From NCBI RefSeq assembly GCF_003323735.1, contig NZ_QOIM01000030.1:62001-126000 (forward strand): a stretch of DNA of 64,000 bases, in the 5' to 3' direction. A program made the position numbers and the translations under genes. Below the pieces are notes generated by a model. The model was not told the DNA's origin. It was given only the letters and a program-made list of their open reading frames with translations, and ran no database searches. Below are positions 46,676-54,482 of the stretch, piece after piece. The stretch is from Streptomyces reniochalinae. Lineage in GTDB: Bacteria > Actinomycetota > Actinomycetes > Streptomycetales > Streptomycetaceae. Every line of letters begins with the position of its first letter. Within the stretch, counting starts at the first letter, position 1.

Positions 46676-48547
46676 CTAGCTGATGTGGAGGCCCTTGCTC
46701 TGGAGCCACGGGATCGGGTCCACGGCCGAGCCGCCGCCCGGCCGCACCTCGAAGTGGAGGTGCGGGCCCGTGGAGTTGCCCGAGCTGCCCGAGTAGGCGA
46801 TGACGTCGCCCGCCTTCACGTGCCCCGACCGGATCTTGTTGCTGCTCAGGTGGCAGTACCAGGTCTGCGTGCCGTCCTTGGCCGTCACGATGGCCATGTT
46901 CCCGTACGACACGTCGTACTTCGTCGAGACGGTGCCGTCCGTGGCCGCCATCACGGGGGTGCCGTAGCTGACGGGGAAGTCGATGCCGGTGTGCACCGAC
47001 ATCCAGTTGACCCCGGCCTGTCCGTAGCGGGCGCTGAGCGTGTGGTTCTTGACCGGAAGGACGAACTTGGGGCGCATCGCTTCCTTGCGCGCCGCCTCCT
47101 TCGCCTTGCGCTCCTTCTCGGCCTCCTGGCGCTGCTTGAGGTCGATGCGTTCCTGAGTGCGGCTGGCCCGGTCGGCGAAGTCGTCGGCGTCGGCGGAGAG
47201 CCCCGCGAGCTGGGTGTCGAGCTTGCTGTTGGCACTCGACGGCTTCACCGGTGCGGCGTCCGGTGCCGCGACGGTGGTGGTGCCGCTGTCTGTGGTGCCG
47301 CCGTCACCGTCGTCGCTGCCCATCACGCTGGCCGCTGCCGCGCCCGCCACACCCATGACGGCCACCGACGGCACCGCGACGGTCATCAACGCGCGACGGC
47401 GGGGGCGGGGCTTGGGCGAGCGCCGGCGCCCCCGCGCGGACGGCCCACTGCCGACCGTGCCGAGAGCCGCGGGAGCGGAGGAGTCCGCTACGTCGTGCTC
47501 GTCGGGGAGCCCGCTGTCCACCGCGTCCTCGTCCGCCACCCGGGACGTGGCGGACGAGGCCGTGTCCCGCGTCGGGTCGGCCTCGTCGTACGCGTGCTGG
47601 TGCTCCGCGTCGTACGCCTGCTGGTGCTTTGCCAGTTCGGAGAAGTCCCACTGAGCGGTGGCATCCTGCTGCTGGGGCTGAGGTGGCGGGTCCTGCGCGA
47701 ACTGCTGCTCCTGACCGGGGGCATGGCTCAGGCCGTCGAAACCGTAGCCGTCGTACGCCTGGAGTCCGTCGTACGCCTGGAGCCCGTCGTGGCCCCCGGG
47801 GGACTCGTAGCCGTACGCGGCACCCTGGCCTTCGGACTCCCAGGCGCCCGCGTGCCAGCCGCCGTTGTCCCAGCCGGCGGTGTCCCACTCGGCCGCGTAC
47901 CAGTCGACCGTCCCCGCGCCGGCTGCTGTCGGGGCTGCCGCCGTCGCGGCGTCCACCGCACCGACGCCGGCCGTGCCGTCACCGGGTGCGTCCCAACCGC
48001 CGTTCCATGACGACGAGTCCCAGGCCGCGGTCTGCCGGCCGGCGTCCTGCACGCCGAACGTCCACTGGCCGGTCCCGTCATCGGGCGCCGGGTAGCCGTA
48101 ATGCGCTTGCTCAGGTCCCGCCTGCGCCGGAATGCTGTAGTCCCCCGCGGGCTGAGTGCCGTAACCGGCGTCCCAGGATCCGGAGCCGTCCCAGGTGGTG
48201 TAACCGGCCGGGGTGTTCTCCCAGCCGCCGCCCGGATAGCTGCCGGTCCCGGTGTGGGGGACGGCGCCCGCGTGCGCCTCGGCTCCCGGAAGGGAACCGA
48301 AGAGCGGGTCGTCGTCGCCGTAGGAAGCGTAAGCGCCGGCGGGGGAGCCGTAAGCGTCGACGGCAGCACCGGCGGCGGAGTCGTAGGCGCCGACGGAGTA
48401 CCCGCCGTGCGGGTCCGTCGAGTAGGCGGCTTCACCGTACGCGCCGTACGCCGACTGTCCGTAGTCCCCGCTATAGGGCTCGTACGAGAAGCCGGCACCG
48501 GAGTCGTCGTCGGGACTCGGGACTCCCGACGGATGACGGTCGTTCAC
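46676..48547 (-). CDS. M23-family peptidoglycan metallopeptidase with a large disordered N-terminus
   Basis: About 623 residues. The first about 360 are Gly/Tyr/Asp/Ser/Trp-rich and repetitive (YGAYGEAAYS, WDGGWH-like patches), with a basic segment and one TM helix (MTVAVPSVAVMGVAGAAAAS, about 385-405), a coiled coil (about 430-480) and a C-terminal M23 domain with HTGIDFPVSYGTPV and HLHFEV zinc ligands, the LytM endopeptidase signature. It likely cleaves peptidoglycan cross-links outside the membrane. TTG/GTG/GTG candidates lie at 48553-48545; GTG 48547 is best spaced to AGAGAAG. Confidence 0.9.
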   Translation of the reverse strand: MNDRHPSGVPSPDDDSGAGFSYEPYSGDYGQSAYGAYGEAAYSTDPHGGYSVGAYDSAAGAAVDAYGSPAGAYASYGDDDPLFGSLPGAEAHAGAVPHTGTGSYPGGGWENTPAGYTTWDGSGSWDAGYGTQPAGDYSIPAQAGPEQAHYGYPAPDDGTGQWTFGVQDAGRQTAAWDSSSWNGGWDAPGDGTAGVGAVDAATAAAPTAAGAGTVDWYAAEWDTAGWDNGGWHAGAWESEGQGAAYGYESPGGHDGLQAYDGLQAYDGYGFDGLSHAPGQEQQFAQDPPPQPQQQDATAQWDFSELAKHQQAYDAEHQHAYDEADPTRDTASSATSRVADEDAVDSGLPDEHDVADSSAPAALGTVGSGPSARGRRRSPKPRPRRRALMTVAVPSVAVMGVAGAAAASVMGSDDGDGGTTDSGTTTVAAPDAAPVKPSSANSKLDTQLAGLSADADDFADRASRTQERIDLKQRQEAEKERKAKEAARKEAMRPKFVLPVKNHTLSARYGQAGVNWMSVHTGIDFPVSYGTPVMAATDGTVSTKYDVSYGNMAIVTAKDGTQTWYCHLSSNKIRSGHVKAGDVIAYSGSSGNSTGPHLHFEVRPGGGSAVDPIPWLQSKGLHIS

Positions 48548-48553
48548 CACCAA

Positions 48554-49317
48554 CTTCTCTTTCGCCTCGGCGACAGGGGCGGAGCAGTGCGGCGACTGTA
48601 CCCGGCGGTATGCGACGGCGACAATCTTCGGGGGGTTTTAGCCGCTCAAGAAAAGGGCAATCAGCCGTCTTTCGGCGGACTACGGGCGGGTAGCAGACGC
48701 TGAGTTCGAATTACGTTCGAAAGGCGGGAGCTTCTCCGAGGGGTGCCCGACCGCCCCTCCCCGTCCCCGCCGCGCGGCCGCCCCCCACGGCCAACTCCGT
48801 ACGGAACCGGGCAGAAACACCGCACCCGAACGGAATCCCCGCCTGCCCGCAGAACCAGGGAAACGACGGACACGCCCGCGCGCCGCCTCGCCTTGGCACC
48901 CCGCCTCCGCGCCTCACCGCTGAGCCGTCACCGCGTCACACCACCGCCTCGCCGCTGCGTCTCGCCGCCTAGCCGGGGGCGCATGAGGTGTACGGCCCGG
49001 AGCGCGCCGTGCCGCGGACGCGCGTCGGAGCACGGGGCGCGGTGGGACACGAGCCGCACCATACGGTCGGTGCGGGTCGGTGCGGGTCGGTGCGGCCGGG
49101 GCGCGGTGGGGCGCCGGCTTGCGCCCAGCGGCGGGCGCGGAGGTGGAGGCGCGCGGGCGTGCGGCCGTCGGCCGTGGCCCGTGGCCCGGCGTGTGATTTC
49201 TCCCTCCCTTCCGGGCGCGGAACGGACGGCTGCGGGATGCTGGAGATAACGTGCGTTCACGCCCCCATGGCCTACCCGGCCGGGAGGTCGTGGAGGTCGT
49301 CCAACAGGGAGGCAATG
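48554..49317. other. Gene-free region with a TTCGAA repeat pair
   Basis: No coding sequence is supported between the M23 gene and icmB; long frames here have Arg/Pro-rich antisense-like translations. It contains TTCGAA-N5-TTCGAA (48705-48721) near the likely M23 promoter, and an AGGGAGG ribosome site for icmB. No riboswitch could be matched to known consensus sequences. Confidence 0.6.
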
Positions 49318-49728
49318 ATGGTTGTGTCCGGTCCGATCCGCGTGGTCGTCGCCAAACCTGGCCTCGACGGCCATGACCGGGGCGCCAAGGTCATCGCCCG
49401 CGCCCTGCGCGACGCCGGTATGGAGGTCATCTACACCGGCCTGCACCAGACCCCGGAGCAGATCGTCGGCACCGCCATCCAGGAGGACGCCGACGCCATC
49501 GGCCTCTCCATCCTCTCCGGTGCGCACAACACCCTCTTCGCCCGCGTCCTGGAACTGCTGCACGAGCGGGACGCCGGCGACATCAAGGTGTTCGGCGGCG
49601 GGATCATCCCCGAAGAGGACATCCCTCCGCTCAAGGAACAAGGCGTCGCGGAGATCTTCACCCCCGGTGCCACGACCAACGAGGTCGTCGACTGGATCCG
49701 CACGCACGTGGGGCCGGTGGCCGCCTGA
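49318..49728 (+). CDS. icmB: Cobalamin-binding small subunit of an acyl-CoA mutase (IcmB type)
   Basis: 136 residues, the same length as the isobutyryl-CoA mutase small subunit. The B12-binding motif DGHDRG (DxHxxG, supplying the lower axial His), the SILSG loop and [11 protein letters not shown] are present. It binds adenosylcobalamin and pairs with a large subunit, not seen here, to interconvert isobutyryl-CoA and n-butyryl-CoA, or acts with another mutase. ATG 49318 is preferred over ATG 49315 by spacing to GGGAGG. The symbol is by similarity; the partner gene would confirm which mutase. Confidence 0.85.
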   Translation: MVVSGPIRVVVAKPGLDGHDRGAKVIARALRDAGMEVIYTGLHQTPEQIVGTAIQEDADAIGLSILSGAHNTLFARVLELLHERDAGDIKVFGGGIIPEEDIPPLKEQGVAEIFTPGATTNEVVDWIRTHVGPVAA

Positions 49729-49768
49729 ACCCCGCCAGTGGCCCAGGGCTGCGCGCCGCGGAACAGGA

Positions 49769-51802
49769 TCATCCCCTCTCGCCCAGTTCCGCCAGCATCG
49801 TGCCCCGCAGCCGCAACGTGCTGACGAGCCGCTGGAACGACTCCGCCCAGTACGCCCCGGCCCCCGGAGACTCCTCCTCCCGCACGTCGGGAACAGCGGC
49901 GAGCGGAGCGAGCCGCTCGGCGTCGGACGGGTCCAGACAGCGCTCCGCCAACCCCATCACCCCGCTGAAGCTCCACGGGTAACTCCCCGCGTCCCGGGCG
50001 ATCTCCAACGCGTCCACGACCGACCGCCCCAGCGGCAGCGACCACGGCACCGCGCACACCCCCAAGATGCGGAACGCCTCCGACAGCCCGTGGGCCGCGA
50101 TGAAGCGCGCCGCCCACGCCCCCCGCTCCTCCTCGGGCAGCACCGACAACAATCTGGCCGGATCGCCCGGCCCCTCCGCGAACGGCTCGATGGGCTCACC
50201 GATCAGCGCACGCGCCCACGCGGCGTTCCGTTGCCTGACGGCCGCACCGCACCACGCCGCGTGCAGGTCGTCCCGCCAACCATCGGCGACCGGCAGGGCG
50301 ATGATCTGCTCAGGCGTCCGCCCCTCCAGCCGTTCGCACCACACGTCCAACGGGGACGCCTCCACCAACTGGACGAGCCACCACGCCCGCTCCCCCCGCC
50401 CGGTGGGCGGCTTCGGTATGACGCCGTCGCGCTGCATACCGGCGTCACACTCGGGCGGCGCCTCGACGACGATGCCGCCGCCACGCACCCGGTCCGGAGC
50501 CACGCAGGCTCTGGCCCGCTCCGCCATGCGCGCCGCCAGCGCGGAACCGGGCAGCGCCGCCAGCAACTCGGCCGCCGTCGCCCGCACCGTACGGCTGCGG
50601 TCCGCCAGAGCGCGCTCCAGGAACGGTTCGTCGGCCTCGCTGAGCCCCTGGCGCAGCGAATCCAGGAACATCAGCCGGTCCTCGGCGCGCTCGGTCTGCC
50701 AGGTCGAGGCCAGCAAGGCCAGCCCCGCCTCCGGCCGGTGCCGCCGCAACGACGAGAGCACCGCCACCCGCTCGGCGAACAGCCCCTCCTGCCAGACCCG
50801 TTCGCCCGCGCCCGGGTCCTCGCCCGCACCCGGTATCCGGCGCCGCGCGCCGTCCCGTAGCGCGAACCTCCAGTCCGGGTTGTGCCGGGCCAGCCACAGC
50901 GCCCGGGGGCCGGCGAAGGCCAGCGTCTCGGCCCGCAGGTCCGTACGGGCCCGCGCCGCGTCCAGCAGCGCAGGCAGCAGGTCCGCCGGGGCGCGGTAAC
51001 CCCGGCGGTTGGCCTCCGCGAGCCACTGCGGCAGCAACTCGCCCAGGTCGGGGCCGGCGCCGCGCCGCCCCGCCGCGCCCGCGTGACCCGGTCCGCTTCC
51101 CGCCCGCTCCGCGAGCAGCGTGGCCAGCCGCTGCTCGGCCGCTGTGGGCAGCGGTGTCCGCGCGTCCTCCGGTGCGGGACGCGGCCGCTGCCGGGGCACG
51201 GCGGGCCGTACGCCGGCGCGACGGCGTACGGTCTCGGCCGCTGCCGCGTCCAGCAACGCCGTCGCGCTCCCTCCCGGCGGGCGCCGCCGTTCGCCCCCCA
51301 GCAGAGCGGCAGACACCAACTCCCCCCACTCAGGCCCGCCCGCCTCCCGTTCCTCGTCTCGCCGCCCCGCCTGGTGCAGGCCGTCTGTGTCCGGCCGGCC
51401 CCGCTCCGCATGGTCAAGGCCGTCTGCGTGCCCCCGGCCTCGGCTTGGTCCCGGGGGCTCGGTGGCCCTCGTCGATCTTGCCGCTGCTTCCGGGCCGCCG
51501 CCGTCTTCCGGTTCGACGGCTCCCGCCGACCTCGCCTCCGCTTCCGGCTGGGCGGCTCCCGCCGCCGACCTCGCTGCCGCTTCCGCCGACCTCGCCGCCG
51601 CCTCGGTGCCGTCCCTGGGTTCGTTGCTGTCTCTGGGCTCAGCGCCGCCTCCCCGCTCGACGCCTTCTCGCGGCACCCGCGCTTCCCGTTGCCCACCCGT
51701 GCTTTCCAGCCCGGGCACTGGCACGGCATCGTGCTGTGCCTCGACCGTCTCCGGCGGCCCGCTCGCCCGATGCTTCCGTCCGACTTCCGTTTCAGCCGAC
51801 AC
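49769..51802 (-). CDS. DUF5691-type protein of the MoxR-VWA gene cluster
   Basis: 677 residues, helical-repeat-like, of the family annotated DUF5691 and found beside MoxR-VWA operons. The first about 150 residues are Ala/Glu/Arg-rich and repetitive (AAARSAEAAARSA). The conserved part opens WGELVSAALLGGERR and contains MFLDSLRQGLSEADEPFLER, ARTDLRAETLAFAG and WCERLEGRTPEQIIALPV, suggesting HEAT-like helices. No enzymatic motif is apparent. GTG 51802 has GGGGAG upstream. It follows the SWIM-associated gene by 171 bp on the same strand and is probably in the same operon. Confidence 0.82.
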   Translation of the reverse strand: MSAETEVGRKHRASGPPETVEAQHDAVPVPGLESTGGQREARVPREGVERGGGAEPRDSNEPRDGTEAAARSAEAAARSAAGAAQPEAEARSAGAVEPEDGGGPEAAARSTRATEPPGPSRGRGHADGLDHAERGRPDTDGLHQAGRRDEEREAGGPEWGELVSAALLGGERRRPPGGSATALLDAAAAETVRRRAGVRPAVPRQRPRPAPEDARTPLPTAAEQRLATLLAERAGSGPGHAGAAGRRGAGPDLGELLPQWLAEANRRGYRAPADLLPALLDAARARTDLRAETLAFAGPRALWLARHNPDWRFALRDGARRRIPGAGEDPGAGERVWQEGLFAERVAVLSSLRRHRPEAGLALLASTWQTERAEDRLMFLDSLRQGLSEADEPFLERALADRSRTVRATAAELLAALPGSALAARMAERARACVAPDRVRGGGIVVEAPPECDAGMQRDGVIPKPPTGRGERAWWLVQLVEASPLDVWCERLEGRTPEQIIALPVADGWRDDLHAAWCGAAVRQRNAAWARALIGEPIEPFAEGPGDPARLLSVLPEEERGAWAARFIAAHGLSEAFRILGVCAVPWSLPLGRSVVDALEIARDAGSYPWSFSGVMGLAERCLDPSDAERLAPLAAVPDVREEESPGAGAYWAESFQRLVSTLRLRGTMLAELGERG

Positions 51803-51973
51803 GCCGTTCAGCTCCCCTCACGCCGCCGTCTCCTCGTTCCCCTGTCCCAGGGCGAAAGCCTCCGAGGGCGAAGCGCACGCGTGGTTCGTCCCTTTCGTGC
51901 GTGCTGTCGACCGCTGACCCACGCCTTCCGGAGTTCTGCCTTCCGGTTTCCCCGGCTGTCTCGCCTTCCGTCG

Positions 51974-53140
51974 TCAGAGGGTGACGGGTCTGCTTTCGAA
52001 CCAGGCCGTGTGCGGGGTGAAGCCGTGGTGACCGCACTCGCCGAAGACCGTGAGGGGGCCGTCGGCGGACATGGCCAGCAGCTTCCACAGGGCCCTTGAG
52101 CCGGTTTCCGGGGCGACAGGGAGGGCGACATCGGCTCCGTCCGAGGCCAGTTGCCAGCCGGTGGCCGTCCGGGGCCGGGGCTGGGCCGGCCCCGCGGCAG
52201 ACGCGCCGCCCTCGGACGGGGGTATCGGAACCACATCCCGCAGTACGTACGGCCAGCCCTCCAGCCACGGGTCGCCGTGGAGGGCGCGCGCGTACGTCTC
52301 CAGGGCTTCCGGGATGCTGCCGCCCGTCGGCCGGAAACCGGGCAGCGGCGCCCCGTGCCGCTCCCCGAGCGCCGCCCGCAGCGGGCTGCCGCCGGGGTAG
52401 TAGGCGAGTTCGGCGTCCAGCACCGCACCCACCGGAAGCTCCGTCTCGGGCGCACGCCCACCGGCGGCGAACGAGAGCAGCATCGCCGACCGCCCCGTCG
52501 CGCGGCCGTACAGCCAGATGCGCCGGGCCGTGAGACGCCCCTCCTCCGTGTCGCGCTGGGCGAGCACCAACCACTCGTCCCGCAACAACGCGTCACCGTC
52601 CGCGAGAAGTTCCGACGTCCCGACCGTCAGACCCACCCGGGTGCGCACCGTTTCGGCCAGCGGCGTCGGCAGCGCGTCCCTCCCCTCCCAGGCACGGGCG
52701 AGCAGATGCAGCAGCGCACACTCGGCCAGCAGCCGCTCCGGCCACCCCTCACCCGAACCGGCCACGGAACCCAGCCCCCGTACCCGCGCGGCCAGGCCCG
52801 GCGCCTGGGAGTCGACCATGCGGGCCGCGATCTCCTCCCATGGCGCGTACCCTGCCTGCTCGGCGCCCGCGAGACCGCCGCGCAGCAGATCGGCCAGCCG
52901 CTGCTCCAACTCCTCGGTGCCCGCGCTGATCCGGGCCGCGCGCTGTGCGGCACGACGGCGCGCCGCCTCGGTGCGGCCCCCGCCCCGCGTCCGGCTATGT
53001 GTCCCTGCTCCGGAGCTCCCCTCTCCGGACGTGCTCGTCTGCGCTCCGGCGCCCTCTCCTTCGGCGCGGAGTGTCGCGTCGTCGGCCGGTACCGGCGCGC
53101 CTGCTCGCTCCGCCGCCCGGCGGACCGTGTGTCCACCCAT
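51974..53140 (-). CDS. SWIM-associated protein of the MoxR-VWA cluster, SWIM finger missing
   Basis: 388 residues matching the body of the SWIM-zinc-finger proteins that accompany MoxR/DUF5682/VWA genes in Streptomyces (ELEQRLADLLRGGLAGAEQAGY, ARMVDSQAPGLAARVRGLG, GWPERLLAECALLHLLARAW, GECGHHGFTPHTAW). Relatives begin with a CxC...CxH SWIM finger; here no such Cys/His set is present and the N-terminus is a disordered Gly/Ser/Ala tract. ATG 53140 is supported by a promoter whose -10 box lies 7 nt upstream, i.e. a leaderless start. The family assignment is from memory and should be checked by profile search. Confidence 0.72.
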   Translation of the reverse strand: MGGHTVRRAAERAGAPVPADDATLRAEGEGAGAQTSTSGEGSSGAGTHSRTRGGGRTEAARRRAAQRAARISAGTEELEQRLADLLRGGLAGAEQAGYAPWEEIAARMVDSQAPGLAARVRGLGSVAGSGEGWPERLLAECALLHLLARAWEGRDALPTPLAETVRTRVGLTVGTSELLADGDALLRDEWLVLAQRDTEEGRLTARRIWLYGRATGRSAMLLSFAAGGRAPETELPVGAVLDAELAYYPGGSPLRAALGERHGAPLPGFRPTGGSIPEALETYARALHGDPWLEGWPYVLRDVVPIPPSEGGASAAGPAQPRPRTATGWQLASDGADVALPVAPETGSRALWKLLAMSADGPLTVFGECGHHGFTPHTAWFESRPVTL

Positions 53141-53147
53141 GCCGAAA

Positions 53148-53170
53148 ACGGTAGGCGCCGCCACTGACAA
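53148..53170 (-). promoter_or_regulatory. PafBC/RecA-NDp-type promoter of the SWIM-associated gene
   Basis: Minus-strand TTGTCAGTG (53170-53162), 8 bp, TACCGT (53153-53148). This matches the mycobacterial damage-promoter motif TTGTCRGTG-N8-TAnnnT exactly. The ATG follows 7 nt later, consistent with a leaderless transcript. The motif is known to be driven by PafBC after DNA damage in mycobacteria. Confidence 0.72.
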
Positions 53171-53219
53171 CGAGCCCCCAACTCCTCGTCGCCGCAGGTC
53201 AGAAGCGATATCGGTGGCG

Positions 53220-53242
53220 TTGTCAGTGGCGGGGTGCACAGT
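53220..53242 (+). promoter_or_regulatory. Facing PafBC-like motif for the MoxR operon
   Basis: Plus-strand TTGTCAGTG (53220-53228), 8 bp, CACAGT (53237-53242). The -35-like part and spacing are perfect; the -10 is CAnnnT, one base from TAnnnT. With the minus-strand copy it forms a 14-bp inverted repeat (CCGCCACTGACAAC 53158-53171 / GTTGTCAGTGGCGG 53219-53232) around a 47-bp centre. The leader to MoxR would be about 130 nt. Confidence 0.55.
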
Positions 53243-53315
53243 GGTTCACGGATCGGCCGAGGCGCTGCGGCGCGGGGGTTCCCTCCTTGGCCGCTCCCAT
53301 GCCTTTTTCCGTCAT

Positions 53316-53360
53316 CGAGCGTCCGAACCGAGCGTCCGAACCGAGCTTTCGAACCGAGCC
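53316..53360 (+). repeat. 13-bp tandem repeat in the MoxR leader
   Basis: CGAGCGTCCGAAC (53316-53328), an identical copy (53329-53341), then CGAGCTTTCGAAC (53342-53354) and a partial copy. It lies between the PafBC-like promoter and the MoxR ribosome site. Phased 13-bp units could be binding sites for an activator or spacing-sensitive leader elements. Confidence 0.8.
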
Positions 53361-53378
53361 CTGCGTTGAGGGGGAGTT

Positions 53379-54482
53379 GTGACCCAGAGCGATGTCGCGG
53401 AGCAGCCGGCGCTGCGGCCCCACGCCGAGGACGCGTTCGCGGACGAGTTGGCTGCCTTGGCCGCCGTCGACGACAGGCCGCGGCCTGCTCGTTGGCGGCT
53501 GTCGCCGTGGGCCGTGGCGACGTATCTCCTCGGCGGCGAGCTGCCGCAGGGCCGCGTGATCTCACCCAAGTACGTGGGTCCGCGCCGCGTCGTGGAGGTC
53601 GCCGTCAGCACGTTGGCCACGGACCGGGCGCTGCTGCTGCTCGGCGTGCCGGGTACGGCCAAGACGTGGCTGTCGGAGCACCTGGCGGCGGCCGTCAGCG
53701 GGGACTCGACGCTGCTGGTGCAGGGCACGGCGGGCACGGCGGAGGAGTCGATCCGCTACGGCTGGAACTACGCCCAACTGCTCGCGCAGGGGCCCAGCCG
53801 GGAGGCGCTGGTGCCCAGTCCGGTGATGCGCGCCATGGCGGAGGGCATGACGGCACGGGTCGAGGAGCTGACCCGTATGCCCGCCGATGTGCAGGACTCG
53901 CTGATCACCGTGCTGTCCGAGAAGACGCTGCCGGTCCCCGAGTTGGGTGAGGAGGTGCAGGCGGTCCGCGGCTTCAACCTGATCGCCACGGCCAACGACC
54001 GTGACAGAGGGGTCAACGAGCTCTCCAGCGCCCTGCGCCGCCGCTTCAACACGGTGGTGCTGCCGCTGCCGGACACCGCGGAGGCGGAGGTGGAGATCGT
54101 GGCGCGCCGCGTCGGGCAGCTGGGCAGCTCGCTGGACCTGCCGCCGGCACCGGAGGGGTTCGACGAGATCCGCCGGGTGGTCACCGTCTTCCGCGAGCTG
54201 CGGGAAGGCGTCACCGAGGACGGGCGCACCAAGCTCAAGTCGCCTTCGGGCACGCTGTCCACGGCTGAGGCCATCTCCGTGGTGACGGGTGGTCTGGCGT
54301 TGGCCGCGCACTTCGGTGACGGCGTGCTGCGCGCGGGCGACGTGGCCGCGGGGATCCTGGGCGCCGTCGTCCGGGATCCGGCCTCCGACCAGGTGGTGTG
54401 GCAGGAGTATCTCGAGGCCGTCGTGCGTGAGCGGGAGGGCTGGAAGGACTTCTACCGTGCCTGTCGAGAGGTGTCGGTATGA
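53379..54482 (+). CDS. MoxR-family AAA+ ATPase
   Basis: 367 residues. Walker A GVPGTAKTW (89-97), a MoxR-type helix insert near PADVQDSLITVLSEKTLPVP, sensor 1 FNLIATANDRD, and the arginine-finger helix SALRRRFNTVVLPL. MoxR ATPases act with VWA-domain proteins as chaperones that insert cofactors or remodel partner proteins. GTG 53379 follows GGGGGAG. The stop overlaps the start of the DUF5682 gene (ATGA), so MoxR, DUF5682 and VWA are a coupled three-gene operon. Confidence 0.94.
   Translation: MTQSDVAEQPALRPHAEDAFADELAALAAVDDRPRPARWRLSPWAVATYLLGGELPQGRVISPKYVGPRRVVEVAVSTLATDRALLLLGVPGTAKTWLSEHLAAAVSGDSTLLVQGTAGTAEESIRYGWNYAQLLAQGPSREALVPSPVMRAMAEGMTARVEELTRMPADVQDSLITVLSEKTLPVPELGEEVQAVRGFNLIATANDRDRGVNELSSALRRRFNTVVLPLPDTAEAEVEIVARRVGQLGSSLDLPPAPEGFDEIRRVVTVFRELREGVTEDGRTKLKSPSGTLSTAEAISVVTGGLALAAHFGDGVLRAGDVAAGILGAVVRDPASDQVVWQEYLEAVVREREGWKDFYRACREVSV

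Noticed and set aside
48705-48721. LexA/SOS box
   Set aside because: The actinobacterial SOS box is CGAAC-N4-GTTCG. The available sequence CGAATTACGTTCG is one base short and lacks the first C of the core, so it is not a convincing LexA site.
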